This document shows positions 21,906-33,222 of a DNA stretch of 64,000 nucleotides, piece after piece. Under the pieces are notes generated by a model. That model saw only the letters and a list, made by a program, of their open reading frames with translations, was not told the DNA's origin and made no database searches. Both the position numbers and the translations under genes were made by a program. Source of the DNA: Ctenosaura bakeri (Eukaryota; Chordata; Lepidosauria; Squamata; Iguanidae). The stretch covers positions 310,001-374,000 of the forward strand of contig CAOLHI010001294.1 in assembly GCA_948474755.1 (NCBI GenBank), written 5' to 3'. How positions within the stretch are numbered: the first letter of the stretch is position 1; each line of letters opens with the position of its first letter.

Positions 21906-22829
21906 CTCAGCTTTTGTTTAAAACAAGGGATTCTAGTCCCTATAATTTCTTTCTGTGTGGATTCTTTAGTTGTATCATGACAATTACACAATTATGGCAA
22001 CAAGTCTACATTAGGCAAACCCAAAACCTCTGTTCTTCTTAAGAGTAAGTACAAGGGTCTTACTGAAAGTAAAGCCTGTCTGCCATTTGTCAGAAAAGGT
22101 TGGACCAAACCTGTAGAAAATACTTTGTGATGTGGGTTGTTAAGTGCACCTGTGGGGAGCCATGTGACTTCAGCTGAGTCATGCCGAGTTATGCTGATGA
22201 GCAATCAGGGGAGAAAGTTGCATCAGGTGTGGGGAGAATGCAAAGGCTGGCAGGATTGCATCAGCTACTGTGAGTATAAACGTAGCTGAGAGCTAGCCAA
22301 CAAGTTGCACATGGTGCTTGATGTGTCTGCTGGAGGTTCTGTCAGAAAGAGCAAGCATTAAATTAAAAACACATTAAATTACTCTTTTAAAAACTCTTAA
22401 AAGCAGTCTAAAAACAATCCTAGAACCCGCTTTTTGAAACAGTTAAAATAGCTATTTCAAGCATTTAATGCCATGCAGAATAGCCCTGTTTGGACTGCCC
22501 CTGGAAGCATGGAAATACTTTGAATAAATAATAATAAACTCTAGCAATCTCTCTTGAAAGCCTCTGGGGGAGGTGATCCATTCCTTAATTAGGTTTTAGC
22601 CCTTCTTCCCCAATATCATTATCATTATTATTGTTATTGCTGCTGCTGCTACAACAATAATAATAATGAAAACACCAATTTTCCAAACCAGAAATGGACT
22701 TCTAGCCCATTCTGGGTTTCCCCCCTGTATTTCTGGCAGTCTATGTGGGCTTGGTGGGAGATCCCAGGACAGAAAATTGGGCTTCACACCTCTCTGGATG
22801 TTTCCCATCCCTGTTTTAGTGCAATGTGA
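21906..22829. other. Unassigned sequence
   Basis: No gene is seen. Around 22370-22500 there are TTTTAAAA-rich segments and a tgccatgcagaatagccctg motif that may be a transposon arm, but I could not find its partner. A small (ATT/GCT) microsatellite lies at 22615-22670. Confidence 0.35.
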
Positions 22830-23232
22830 ATAGAATCAGACAATTGTAGAGTTGGAAGAGCCCCAAGGACCATCGAGTCCAATCTCTTGCTGCCATGCAA
22901 TTCTTGACAGATGGCCATCCAGCCTCTGCCCAAAAACCTCATAAAAAAGAGACTCTACCACACTCACTGAAGTTTGAAGCCATTGCTCTGTGTCCTTGTC
23001 ACTGGAGCAGCAGAAAACAGGTTTACTCCACCCTCTAGATGACATTCCTTCAAATATTTAAACACAGCTATCATGTTGCCTCTTAACCTTCTTCTCCAGG
23101 CTAACCATACTCAGCTCCCTGAGCCCATCACCTTCCCAGGCAGCCTGTTCTGCCATCTAACAGTTCTTACAGTCAAGATGTTCTTCCTAATGTTTAGGAG
23201 GAATCTCTTTCCTTGTTACTTGATTCCATGAT
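22830..23232 (-). mobile_element. CR1 LINE 3' fragment
   Basis: The antisense CR1 3' end reads agagttggaagagccccaag, ccatcgagtccaat, then the complement of the ORF2 C-terminus (cactggagcagcagaaaaca, ttcaaatatttaaacacagc). It is diverged, with several indels. Confidence 0.85.
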
Positions 23233-23267
23233 TTCCATCCCTGGATTATGCCAAAGGTGGAGTACCT

Positions 23268-23352
23268 TTTGCTTTCTAAACATTTTGGAGTACAATTCTC
23301 AAAATCCCTGACCACAAGCCATACTCGCTGGGGATTCTGGGAGCTGAAGTTC
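23268..23352. mobile_element. Fold-back MITE fragment
   Basis: ttttggagtacaattctcaa on the left and ggattctgggagctgaagtt on the right are imperfect complements around a short centre with agccatactcgctgg. The arm recurs near 310-352. Confidence 0.5.
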
Positions 23353-23517
23353 AAATTGTTGAGAGGACTCAAAGATTCCCCAACATCTGCTCCAGAGACT
23401 AGGACACAATGGAGCAATGGCTTCAAACTTCATTGTATTTCCATTTTCTATGTAGGGCTGAGAAATCTGGGTAATGAAAAAAGCTAGTAAGAAAAAAAAC
23501 AACATATTCAAAAAGTG

Positions 23518-23836
23518 GTGCTATAGAAGGATTCTACAGATACTCTGGACTGCTAAAAAGACAAACAAATGAGTCCTAGAGCAAATCAAGCCTGAATTCT
23601 CCCTAGAATCCAAAATTACTAAACTGGGGCTCTCGTCCTTTGGCCATATCACAAGAAGACATTGTTCACTAGAAAAGAAGGTAGAAGGCAGCAGGATAAG
23701 AGAAAGACCTCAATCAAGGAAGACACGCCCCTGAATCTGCAAGACCTGAGCAAGGCAGTTGAGAATAGAGTGGCTTGGCGATCTCTCATCCATAGGACTG
23801 CCATAAGTCGAAGTCGACTTGCCGGCAGTTAACAAC
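23518..23836 (+). mobile_element. RTE/BovB-like LINE 3' end
   Basis: The frame reads roughly as the C-terminus of an RTE-type ORF: tactctggactgctaaaaag, then ggggctctcgtcctttggcc (an L-S/F-G-H type segment), then aatctgcaagacctgagcaa. The 3' end is ccataagtcgaagtcgactt, gccggcagttaacaacaaca. That tail closely matches the SINE tails in this window, as expected for the LINE partner. Confidence 0.7.
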
Positions 23837-25545
23837 AACAGAAGGGGTTATGGGGAGTACAAAGGTGGAAACCATGATGGTACCACAAGCCTTGCATTGG
23901 AGGTGGGCCTTTATTCTGCCACAACTTTGTCTAACCTCCTTTTGAATCCCCTTTTGGATTAGGTTGCCTGGGAGGCTGGTAGCCTCTCATTCTTGAGAGG
24001 TCCTTAAACAGATGATGGGGGGCATCTTTCAGAAGTACTTTGCCCATGTGTTCCTGTGGTCCCCTTTCAGCTCTATGAAGCCATCCGGTTTGGTGCCTAT
24101 CCCCACATTTCTGTGGGAGTGGGTATCACAGTTTACACTTTGCATGATGTACTTCCTCTTGTCTGGAGTAAACATCACAACAATTCATTTCTCCAGTTTT
24201 GTGAAGAGAAGAAAAAGTGTCCCTATCTAATTGCATAGCACCATTCATCATTTTACACACCTATATGGCATCTTCCTCACTCATTTAGTCAATTTTCTCT
24301 ATTCTAAACAGCCTCAAATGCTGCGAATTTTGGAATGCAAACCAACAACAACAAAACCCAGACCAGCTTTTGCTGGTATAGAATAGGGAAAAGGATGGAG
24401 AGATGAAATCTCAAAGATGCATAAAAATCAAAAAAGTATGTTGGCTTTGACATGGAAGTTGTGAAAGAGAAGCACCAAAATTCTAGTATTTATTTTCCTT
24501 AACAAGTTTTGATCTCTCCACTTTCTAACAGCATATTTCCAAGGTGGTCCCTCAAAAACACTTGACAACAGAGCCCTGTCATCAAAGCAAATAAATGGAA
24601 CAGCTATGCCTTTTCTCCGCAGAGGGACCAGCAACTGAGAAATGCTAAAAAGTCAATTATAAATGGAAGCATTCAGAACTCAGGAAACTGAGATAAATGT
24701 TTAACCTGGAGCCTAAAAGATATCAAATTGTCACTTGTTCAGGGAGGGGGGAGAAGGATAGGCAGACACAGTGGCAGGGGGCTAAACAGGCCTTCATCTG
24801 AACCAGCAGGCCACTTTTGATATTATTGTTATCAGGGGTAGGCCACAACATGGTCAATGGGCCACATATAGCACTGCTGGTTTTGTGGCAATCCCACTCC
24901 CAGAATTTTTTTTTTATTTGTATCCCGCCTCTCCATATGGATCGAGGTGGCAAACAACTTACAAATAGCATGTATTTCGATACATTTCTATACATGCTCC
25001 CAACAAACTGGGTACTCATTTTACTGACCTGCGGAAGAATTGTTCAGAAGAGGAGAATTGCTACTCTGAAAAGTCTCTCAGAGGGGCAATCTTTAAAGCA
25101 AAATACAAAACTTTCCGATGTGCCCTGTTTTGTCTTTTCCCACATGCCTTATGGCCTCTTCTATTTGGGTACATCTGTGGTATGTTCTGGAACAGGACCC
25201 CTAGACCCCCTCCAACTTGCCCCATCCCCGCTATATAAAGTAATTAAGAATGGATTCTCCATATGTAGGAGCAGTTCAATTCTTAAAGTATTAGCAATAG
25301 ACAACAGGTGAGGGGTACACTGCTCAGGGGGATTCTTGGAGGCATCTGGTTGGGTAACCACATGATGCTGGACAAGAGGGACCTACTTGAGACAGATTAA
25401 TCAAGAACATAGTGGTGCTACTACTAAGAGAGTCCCAAATGTAGCAGGCACTCCACCTCATCACCAAAAGCTAGAGAGGGAACACAGCATCCTTCCAATT
25501 ATTTCTATTAACTCTCAATCTCTCTTACTCTAGAATTCCGAGATA
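23837..25545. other. Unassigned sequence
   Basis: No gene is seen. At about 24905-24960 tttatttgtatcccgcctct followed by gatcgaggtggcaaacaactt resembles the tail of a common reptile LINE. Otherwise nothing is recognised. Confidence 0.35.
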
Positions 25546-25912
25546 CAGGAAGCCCCCACCTTTTGATGCCCTGTTATCTGATGGCTCCCTCTTTTGATGC
25601 ATTCAAATTAAGGACAAGTTCCATCAATTCATTGTGGGTTCTGCTCTTCCATTGGTTCTTCTTGCTTATGGAGGCTCACTTGGAACCGCTTGCATACTCA
25701 CCCTGTTTGCAAAGTGAGCTGAGAGGGAGAAAAAAGATGTTAAGCCAGTTGAGGGACTTTGCAAGTAGCATGCACACATTTGGGCCCAAGTGAGCCTCTC
25801 TAGGTCCTTCATGCTCCCTACAGCACAGTACATGGGTTCTGCTTTTCAACCAATTTTATTTTCTAACAGTGCTCTGGGGTCCCTAACCTGTCATATAAGT
25901 GGGGGAAGCCTG
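25546..25912 (+). mobile_element. TA-flanked MITE (family 2, copy 1)
   Basis: The ends caggaagcccccacctttt and aagtgggggaagcctg are inverted complements flanked by TA on both sides. A related element lies in the opposite orientation at 45559-45923. Shared interior motifs include aaggacaagt (its complement acttgtcctt in the other copy) and cttatggaggctca. TA targets suggest a Tc1/mariner-type origin. Confidence 0.65.
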
Positions 25913-26326
25913 TATTGGTCGACAGCTCCTGTCCCCAGCTGGTATGACCAGTGATCAGGGATGATGGGAACCCACCAACACCTAGGACAACAGGATTGGG
26001 AAAAGGTTCAGATATCTATGACTGTGTTTCCTTGTAGATTTTGGAGGAGCATTACAGAGCACTGAACCTCCACACACAGGAGGCCCAAGTGTTAGTTCCC
26101 CGCTCAACCTTGAAACCCACAGGGGGATCTTGGGGCAAACACTCCCCTGCTTTTCTTTCTCTCTCAGTCTTACATATCTGACAAGATTGTTATTACAAGA
26201 TTAAAGCAGGGAGACGGCGAGCCTTGTAGGCTCACTGGAGGAAAAGAACAGTAAAATAAATACAGGAGAACAAGGAGGCAGAAGGGATTGTACCACTTCA
26301 GAAGAAGACGGGATTTCACTTTTAGG
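25913..26326. other. Unassigned sequence
   Basis: No gene is seen. A short arm gatcagggatgatgggaac near 25955 resembles dispersed fold-back repeats. Confidence 0.35.
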
Positions 26327-27198
26327 TTCATAGAATCATAGAAATGTAGAGTTGGAAGAGACCACAGGAGCCATCCAGTCCAACCCCCTGCCATGCAGGA
26401 ACACCCTCAAAGCACTCTCGACAGATGACTGTCAAGTCTCTGCTTAAAAACCTCCAAGGAAGGAGACTCCACTACACTCCGAGGCAGCATATTCCACTGC
26501 CAGACAGCCCTGACTGTCAGGAAGTTCTTCCTGAGGTTCAGGTGGAATCTCCTTTCCTGCAGCTTGAATCCATTGCTCCTTGTCCTGGTCTCTGGAGCAG
26601 CAGAAAACAAGCCCTCTCCTTCCTCTACGTGGCATCCCTTCAAATATTTAAACATGGTTATCATGTCCCCTCTTAACCTTCTCTTCTGCAGACTAAACAG
26701 ACCCAGCTCTCTAAGTCTATCTCCATAGGGCATGGTTTCCAGGCCTCTCACCATTTTGGTCGCCCTCCTCTGGACTTGCTCCAGCTTGTCAATATCCCTC
26801 TTGAATTGGGGTGCCCAGAACTGGACACAGTATTCAAGATGGGGTCTAACCAAAGCAGAGTAGAGTGGTACCAGTACCTCCCTCGATCTAGACACCATAC
26901 TCCTATTGATGCAGCCGAGAATTGCATTGGTTTTCTTGGCTGCCGCATCACACTGCTGACTCGTGTTCAGCTTGTGGTCTATGAAGACTCCTAGATCCCT
27001 TTCACACGTACTGCTACCCAGCCACGTGTCCCCCATCCTATATTTGTGAATTCCATTTTTTCTACCCAAGTGTAGAACCTTACACTTCTCTCTGTTGAAT
27101 TTCATTTTGTTAGCTTCGGCCCAGCTCTCCAACCTATCCAGGTCATTTTGAATTTTGATCCTGTCCTCTGGCGTATTAGCAACCCCTCCCAATTTGGG
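26327..27198 (-). mobile_element. CR1 LINE, 5'-truncated, long open frame
   Basis: On the minus strand this is the last 870 bp of a CR1. An uninterrupted 261-residue C-terminal piece of ORF2 (27192-26407) runs from GVANTPEDRIKIQNDLDRLE to FKQRLDSHLSRVL, followed by the short 3' UTR ending at the ctatgattctatgaa-type terminus near 26330. The intact frame and closeness to 51400-52212 suggest fairly recent insertion. It lacks the RT core, so it is dead on arrival. Confidence 0.92.
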
Positions 27199-27387
27199 TT
27201 CAAACCCACTACAAATAAGGAAAGAACTTAGCCTGAGAGACTTAGTCCAGCCCTTGGGGATAGCTTTATTGGTTTGCTATTTGTAAGGGATGATGGAAGG
27301 CAGGAGACATCATCACCACCCCCACCAGCAACAAAAAGTAGTTCTATCTAAACTAACAACTAAGCCTCAGATCTGGAATTACTGCAC

Positions 27388-27614
27388 TGTGTGCGCACAC
27401 ATGTGCCTTCAAGTCTCCTCCTGACGTATGATGCCCTAGTGAAATTCATGAAGTTTTCTTGGGCAAGGAATGCTCCAAGGTGGTTTTGCCAGTTCCTTCT
27501 CCCTGTAGCAACTGGTATTTTTGCTTGTTTCCCATCCAAGTACTAACCAGGGCTGATCCTGCTTAACTTCCAAGTTCAGAGACGATCTAGTACCTTTCGG
27601 CGTATTTAGGCTAG
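27388..27614 (-). mobile_element. 5S rRNA-head Sauria-like SINE
   Basis: The right part (catccaagtactaaccaggg, then ctgatcctgcttaacttcca) is the complement of the 5S rRNA internal promoter region. The left part (cacatgtgccttcaagtctc, gaaattcatgaagttttctt, gggcaaggaatgct) is the SINE body and shared tail. The element is therefore antisense, with the 5S head at the right end. Confidence 0.8.
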
Positions 27615-27777
27615 TGACATCCCTTTTAACTGCCATGGCTCCATCGTGAGTGATCCTGTGAGTTGAAATTTGAAAAAAGGCATTTGGAATTCTTTCCCAG
27701 AAGAATTCAGGTGCACTCTTCTGAACTGTAGCAACAGAGATGTCTAGCAAAGAGAAGTCTAAGTCCCTCATCAAGAG

Positions 27778-28064
27778 CCAGCATGGTGTAGTGGTTTGAA
27801 TGTTGGACTATGACTCTAAAGATCAGGGTTTGAATCCCTGCTCAGCCATGGAAACCCACTGGGTGACTTTGGGTGCATCACACACTTTCAGTCTCAGAGG
27901 AAAGCAATGGAAAGCCCCCTCTGAACACTTCTTGCTAAGAAAATCCCATAATTGGTTTGCTTTTGGGTCATGTAAGTCCCGTCTGAACAAGTCTTGCCAA
28001 GAAAACCCCATGATCGGTTTGTCTTAGGATTGCCATATGTTGGAAATGACCTGAAGGCATGCTA
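27778..28064 (+). mobile_element. tRNA-head Sauria-like SINE, with internal duplication
   Basis: The head reads gccagcatggtgtagtggtt, tgaatgttggactatgactc with B-box cagggtttgaatccctgctc. The body cttgctaagaaaatcccata appears twice (about 27930 and 28000, second as cttgccaagaaaaccccatg). The tail is ccatatgttggaaatgacct followed by gaaggca. It is the longest tRNA-head copy in the window, partly because of that duplication of about 70 bp. Confidence 0.85.
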
Positions 28065-28075
28065 GAGCAAAATCC

Positions 28076-28160
28076 CTCACCAAACTACAAATCCCAGGAT
28101 TCCACAGGATACAGCCATGACAGTTAGTGGAATTGCATCACAATAATTGTGTAGATACAT
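28076..28160. mobile_element. MITE arm (family as at 55822-56105)
   Basis: caaactacaaatcccaggat, tccacaggatacagccatga matches the right arm at 56020-56075. Only one arm is evident here. Confidence 0.45.
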
Positions 28161-29268
28161 TCTTGGTAGATGCAAGATGAATCAGAAGGTAGAGGCTTTT
28201 CACCGGCTTTTCAGGCACAAGGCCATAGGTTTGGTCCCTGACATCTCCAGACAAAACGATCTTGGGAAGGGAACATCAATGGGACAACACTGAGCTCAAC
28301 AAACTAACAAGCTGAAACAACAGGCTGGTAAACAAGCATTAAGGCATTAACTTAAAGTTAACAAACATGAAGGGCAAAATACTTGGCAGACCATTCAAGA
28401 AGAATCAAATGGCTCTGGCACAACCCCTCAGCAATGACAACAGGTGCCAGCCACCCCTGGATGCCAAATGGCAGCTCTTGGCATACTGGAATGTGATGTC
28501 TGGTTTGCGGCTTCAATCAGCCAAGCCTCTCCAAGGGCAGCAGGAGGAAGAGAACCAGCTGTTCCATCTCTCTCCTGAGTTGGAACAGGTCAGTGAGTGG
28601 CACATCATGAGGCAGGCAGCTGTCAGAAAGCCATAGCTCAGAGTAAAGAAACACCCCTTAGCAGCCTGAGCCAAGCCAATCTTTGCACCCATTTGGCAGC
28701 CAAAGACAAGGGTGCCAGGCGTGGAGAAAAATAAACACTTCTAGATCAGGTCCAGCTTGGGGCAAGAAGTGGCCATTCAAGGCTCCTTTATGACCCCCAA
28801 TTATTTCAGGGGACATCATTTTTGTGGCAAAGTAAGAGCAAAGTGGCTCGCCTGCAATTAGCCAGACATGGCAATTCACCTTTTTTATAGCTTGCAGATC
28901 TCCTCCCCACGATTTCACATCAAAGCTATCCGTTTTTCAAAACCAGAAGCAGACTTCTGGACATTTTTGGTTCTGGACATAGGACATGATTAAAGAAACC
29001 CTATCTGACAAAGGGAGGGTATTAACACTGCAGTTGAAAGAAACCATCAAAATGGCAAGGTTAATGGAACTCTTGGTTTTGTTCCTCAAAAGGAGTGCCC
29101 ATGATTAGGGAGGTGGCAGGCTGTTAAAATAAATTCTCTAATAGAAATGCTTACTCCACCTTTCTTGCTGACAAACCCTATAGATGGACAACACTATCTT
29201 AGAAGGGGAATTCCTTCCCTCTCACATAGAAAAAAATGCCTCTTCCTCAGTGTGTTGTGACAATAACT
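28161..29268. other. Unassigned sequence
   Basis: No gene is seen. At 28195-28262 an aggtagaggcttttcaccgg...gtttggtccctgacatctcc layout resembles an old tRNA-derived SINE head, strongly diverged. Confidence 0.35.
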
Positions 29269-29276
29269 AAAATAAC

Positions 29277-30058
29277 CAGTGACGTATTTAAGTCTTTTAC
29301 TCCAAGTCTCAAGTCCTTCAAGATACTTTCAAGTCAAGTCTCAAGTCTGGGAGCCAACTTTATATCCAAATCTATATCCCAGAATTTTTGGACAGAGTTG
29401 AATAAAGTCGATTTTAACAATTTAAGCAGAGTCGGCCCTCCACATTTGTGATTTTGCCATCTTCCGCTTTGGATGTGGGGAATAGGATCCTTCTTACTTT
29501 CCATTTCAGAAGCTGGAGGATTTTTCAGAGGTGGGGAATAAGATCCTTCTTACTCTCCATTACTGAAGCATCAAAAGCTTTGGAAGGAAGGATCCTTCCT
29601 CCTCAAGCCTGTTGTGGTAACACATGTTCTGTTCCTCTCTGAGAAATGCACTCTATTCATTGGGGGCAAATTGTGCCTTCTGCTCTTAGGAAAAGTTTTA
29701 GAAAGCTACTCTGATATGTAGCAGCACAGGCTGCTGAGCAGACCTCAAGCCTACCCCAGACTCGTTGCCTAACCCATCTGCTGTTCCTCTCTGAGAAATG
29801 CACCCACACTTTGGGCTTGAGACAGACTGTCATGTGACCAGAAGGCAAAAAGAGATGGAAGCACTGTTCAAAATCATAAGGTTTCTGGATGAATGTGTTA
29901 TGTGACTGAACCAAGGGCAGCAAGTCAGTCACTAAAAATATACAAGTCTCGAGTCGAGTCTGTGCATCATTCATTGCCAAGTTGAGTCCAAGTCAATTCA
30001 CTGAAGTGACTTAAGTCTGACTTGAGTCCGAGTCAGTTGACTCCAGTTTACATCACTG
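29277..30058. mobile_element. hAT-like non-autonomous DNA transposon
   Basis: The element starts cagtgacgtatttaagtc and ends agtttacatcactg, with subterminal caagtctcaagtcc-type repeats inverted at the other end (gacttgagtccgagtcagtt). The flanks aaaataac (29269-29276) and gaaataac (30059-30066) form an 8-bp target duplication with one mismatch. CAGTG ends and 8-bp duplications are typical of hAT. The interior has internal duplications at 29477-29565 and at 29629/29782 and no transposase. Confidence 0.75.
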
Positions 30059-30066
30059 GAAATAAC

Positions 30067-30507
30067 ATCTGCAGATGTTGATCAATGCAACATCTGCAAA
30101 GTATGCAATCACAAAGCTATCGTGTTTTTGGATGTCACATTGTTTTCGGATAGTATATGTTTTTTCCAAGAGGCATTCTCTGTGTAAAAACCAAAGAGAT
30201 AATGCCTCTTCCAAGAAAAAACAAAACAAATCCCTCTGCATATTAGAGTGAGTTTTTTTGGAAAACATCTTCAGTTCAAACATCTATAGCATTTTTAGCA
30301 GTTCATTGCCTGATTAAACAACAGACTTTTTTCAAACATAATTTTTTAAAAAAGGATTTAAAATTAGTTAACAAAACAAACCTGCAGCAAAAGACCGTAG
30401 CATGGAGTTTTGCTGCTGGAAATCTCAGCCACTTTATTCCACTCACATCATCCCTTTTCCTGCTTTAACTTATGTTCAGCCAACCTTCAGTTTTGGAAAG
30501 GGCCATT
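30067..30507. other. Unassigned sequence
   Basis: No gene or clear repeat is seen; the sequence is AT-rich. Confidence 0.35.
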
Positions 30508-30509
30508 TC

Positions 30510-30561
<52 letters not shown>

Positions 30562-30563
30562 TC
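30508..30563 (+). repeat. (CTTT)n microsatellite
   Basis: About thirteen uninterrupted TTTC units follow ggccatttct. The 22 S/F/L-rich residues it encodes in one frame are a by-product. Confidence 0.95.
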
Positions 30564-30919
30564 ATACATATTTTTTTTAAGTACCTCTGCAAACTAAGGT
30601 TTCCCTCAAGCCTGACATTGCTTTCCCTTTTGAGAGCTGATGGCACTCCCTGGGCGGCATAATTCACAGCGCTCATTGCCTTTAGAAATAGAAGGAACAG
30701 TAAACAAATCAGTCAGGATTTAAAAAAACTCATACAGCTGTCTTAGCATTAAAGACCAAGCAAGAGCATCTAAGCAATATCTGGGGCCACACCCACCCCA
30801 TTTTCTACCACCATCCCAGCCCCCTATGAACTGCCCCATCTATTTTTATGAAACTGGTTTCTTTCATTCTGGTTAAATTGTATTTGGGGCTTAAACAAGG
30901 TAGGTGCGTGCGTGTGCAC

Positions 30920-31134
30920 GCTCATGCCTTCAACTCACCCATCTATTTATGGTGACCCCATTAATTTCGTAGGGTTTACTTAGGCAAGGAATACTCAGAA
31001 GTGTTTTTCCCCCAGTTCCTTCTACTGAAATATAGCCTACAGCACTTGGTATTCCCATCCAAGAACTAACCAGGGCTGACCCTGCTTAGCTTCCAAGACC
31101 AGAGAAGAATAAGTGCCTTCAGGTTATTTAGGTC
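30920..31134 (-). mobile_element. 5S rRNA-head Sauria-like SINE
   Basis: Antisense copy with the 5S-like part tagcctacagcacttggtat, catccaagaactaaccaggg, ctgaccctgcttagcttcca at the right. The body ggtttacttaggcaaggaat and tail tatggtgaccccattaattt are at the left. Confidence 0.8.
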
Positions 31135-31311
31135 CAGGTGCTGGAGGTCAAACAGCATTTAAATCAGGGATAGATATTTGCAGCTGATTCAGCTTCCAAA
31201 CGCTTTTCACAAACCTCTGGAACTTGGCAGGCCATTTCTGACTCTTGTTTTCCCAAAATGAGACCTAACCAGAAACTTATCCTTTTTTTAAAAAAGGCTA
31301 TTTTGGTTTTT

Positions 31312-31824
31312 TGCTGTTGCTGTTGTGTGCCTTCAAGTTGTTTCAGACTGATGGTGACCCTAAGGCAGACCCATCATAAGATTTTCTAGTGCTAAGAGGA
31401 TGTGACAGAGACAAGGTCACCTAGTGAAGGGATGCCATGTAGAGGAGAGAGTGGGCTTGTTTTCTGCTGCTCCAGAGACCAGGACAAGGAGCAATGGATT
31501 CAAGCTGCAGGAAAGGAGATTCCACCTGAACCTCAGGAAGAACTTCCTGACAGTCAGGGCTGTCCGGCAGTGGAATATGCTGCCTCGGAGTGTAGTGGAG
31601 TCTCCTTCTTTGGAGGTTTTTAAGCAGCGGCTAAATGGCCATCTGTCGGGAGTGCTTTGAGGGTGTTCCTGCATGGCAGGGGGTTGGACTGGATGGCCCC
31701 CGGGGTCTCTTCCAACTCTACATTTCTATGATTCCAGTGAGTTTCCATGGCCAAGTGGAGAATCAAATCTTGTCTCCAGGGTCGGAGTCCAACCCTCAAA
31801 ACAGTATACTACACTGGCTCGCAA
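31312..31824 (-). mobile_element. tRNA-head SINE split by a CR1 insertion
   Basis: The SINE tail half is at 31312-31417 (gttgtgtgccttcaagttgt ... gagacaaggtcacctagtga). The head half resumes at 31734-31824 (ccagtgagtttccatggcca ... agtatactacactggctc). The two halves join in the correct order across 31418-31735, which is a CR1 3' end. Confidence 0.8.
31418..31735 (+). mobile_element. CR1 LINE 3' end inserted in SINE
   Basis: It begins agggatgccatgtagaggag inside ORF2, encodes the last 74 residues ([16 protein letters not shown] ... FKQRLNGHLSGVL), and ends with gtctcttccaactctacatt and tctatgatt. The short tagtga / cagtga at both borders is a plausible target duplication. Confidence 0.85.
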
Positions 31825-32874
31825 TGCAGGCCTACTCACCCCCAAACAGTCTTGAAATACCTAGCTGTATTCTCTGGAGGTTTTCTCAAGGTAGGAGAGG
31901 CCTTTTTCAACCATTTTCCCCAGCATGTTGGGGCTGATCTGGAGGACATACTGGGGCTTCGGGTGGGCTGCATGTGACTCATAGGGTGTATATCCCGCCC
32001 TCCTCAAATTTAAATGGAGACTTATGCCCCCAAAGAAGTTTTGAATTGTGGAATTCTCCATTTTGGCCAGAAGGAAAATTCCATCAATGGGGAGGAAGCC
32101 TCTAGGGCTTCACAAAAAGCCCACTTGGCCATATTTATTATTAATTTCTTCATTTATTTTTTAAAGTATTTATATTTTGCCCTCTATCAATCTCACAGTG
32201 GCATACAAGAAAACCAACCTGACTAATTTGAAACAATGTGAACAATAAAAATAATTTTGAAAGGCTAAAACATATTAAACAAACAACACATTTAAAAAAA
32301 AGCAGATTAAGCTGGTTGAAATAATACACACGGGTGTTTTTATCAAAACTATTGGGCTCTAAAGATGTTAGGACTAGGTTTTCCTTTAGCAATACTGGTG
32401 CTAGTCCGGCTTCAGAGGGGAAGATATTCTACAATAGGGCTATCACAGACCCTCTCCCGTGTCTTCTCATAGTGCATTGCCCTGACTGATGGAACAGAGA
32501 GAAGAGCCCTGGTAAAGGAAGGAGCTGGGCAAACCTACCTGAAGGCAGCCAATCATAGCTCAGAGAATGAGGTGGGGGGCGCTATGGGCGAGAAGGAAAT
32601 GTTACAAAACTGAGGCTTGTCTCTGTCAGAAGGTAAATTGGGGAAAGACGGTCTAGTGATCAGGAAAAGGTGATACAGAGATAGGAAACAGATTTCAAAG
32701 AAACAAGAACAAATGGAATAGAGACAGGAGAGTCAGACACAGTGGGAAGAACTGATGCTGGTTTTGGGGAGCTAAGACTGAGAAGTTCAATGGTTAACAT
32801 GCTATTTTCTGTGTCTCAATAAAATTCTACTTGTTTATTTGAGTATGAACTAACCCTGTGAGGAGCGGCTTATA
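31825..32874. other. Unassigned sequence with an old LINE tail
   Basis: No gene is seen. At about 32140-32215 tttatattttgccctctatc then cagtggcatacaagaaaacc looks like a degraded LINE 3' tail. Confidence 0.35.
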
Positions 32875-33222
32875 GAGCCTGGAGAAGAGAAGATTAAGAA
32901 GTGACATGATAGCTATGTTTACATATTTGAAGAGATGTTAGGTAGAGGATGGAGCAAGCCTGTTTTCTGCTGCTCCACAAACTAGGACATGGATCAATAG
33001 CTTCAAACTTCAGGAAAGGAAATTCCATCTAAACATTAGGAAGAACTTCCTTATGGTAAGAGCAGTTTGACAGTGGAATATGCTGCTTTGGAATGTGGTG
33101 AAGTCTTTTCCTTTGGAGGTTCTGCTATCTGTCAGGAATGCTTTGATGGTTTTTTTCCTGCCTGGCAGAATGGGACAACATAGCCCTTGTGGTCTCTTCC
33201 AACCCTATGATTCTATGATTTT
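32875..33222 (+). mobile_element. CR1 LINE 3' fragment
   Basis: gcctggagaagagaagatta, gtgacatgatagctatgttt, cctgttttctgctgctccac and the terminal gtctcttccaaccctatgat, tctatgat mark a diverged CR1 end. Confidence 0.85.

Noticed and set aside
27778..27860. A functional tRNA gene
   Set aside because: A- and B-box-like sequences belong to the SINE head; no cloverleaf with an acceptor stem is evident.
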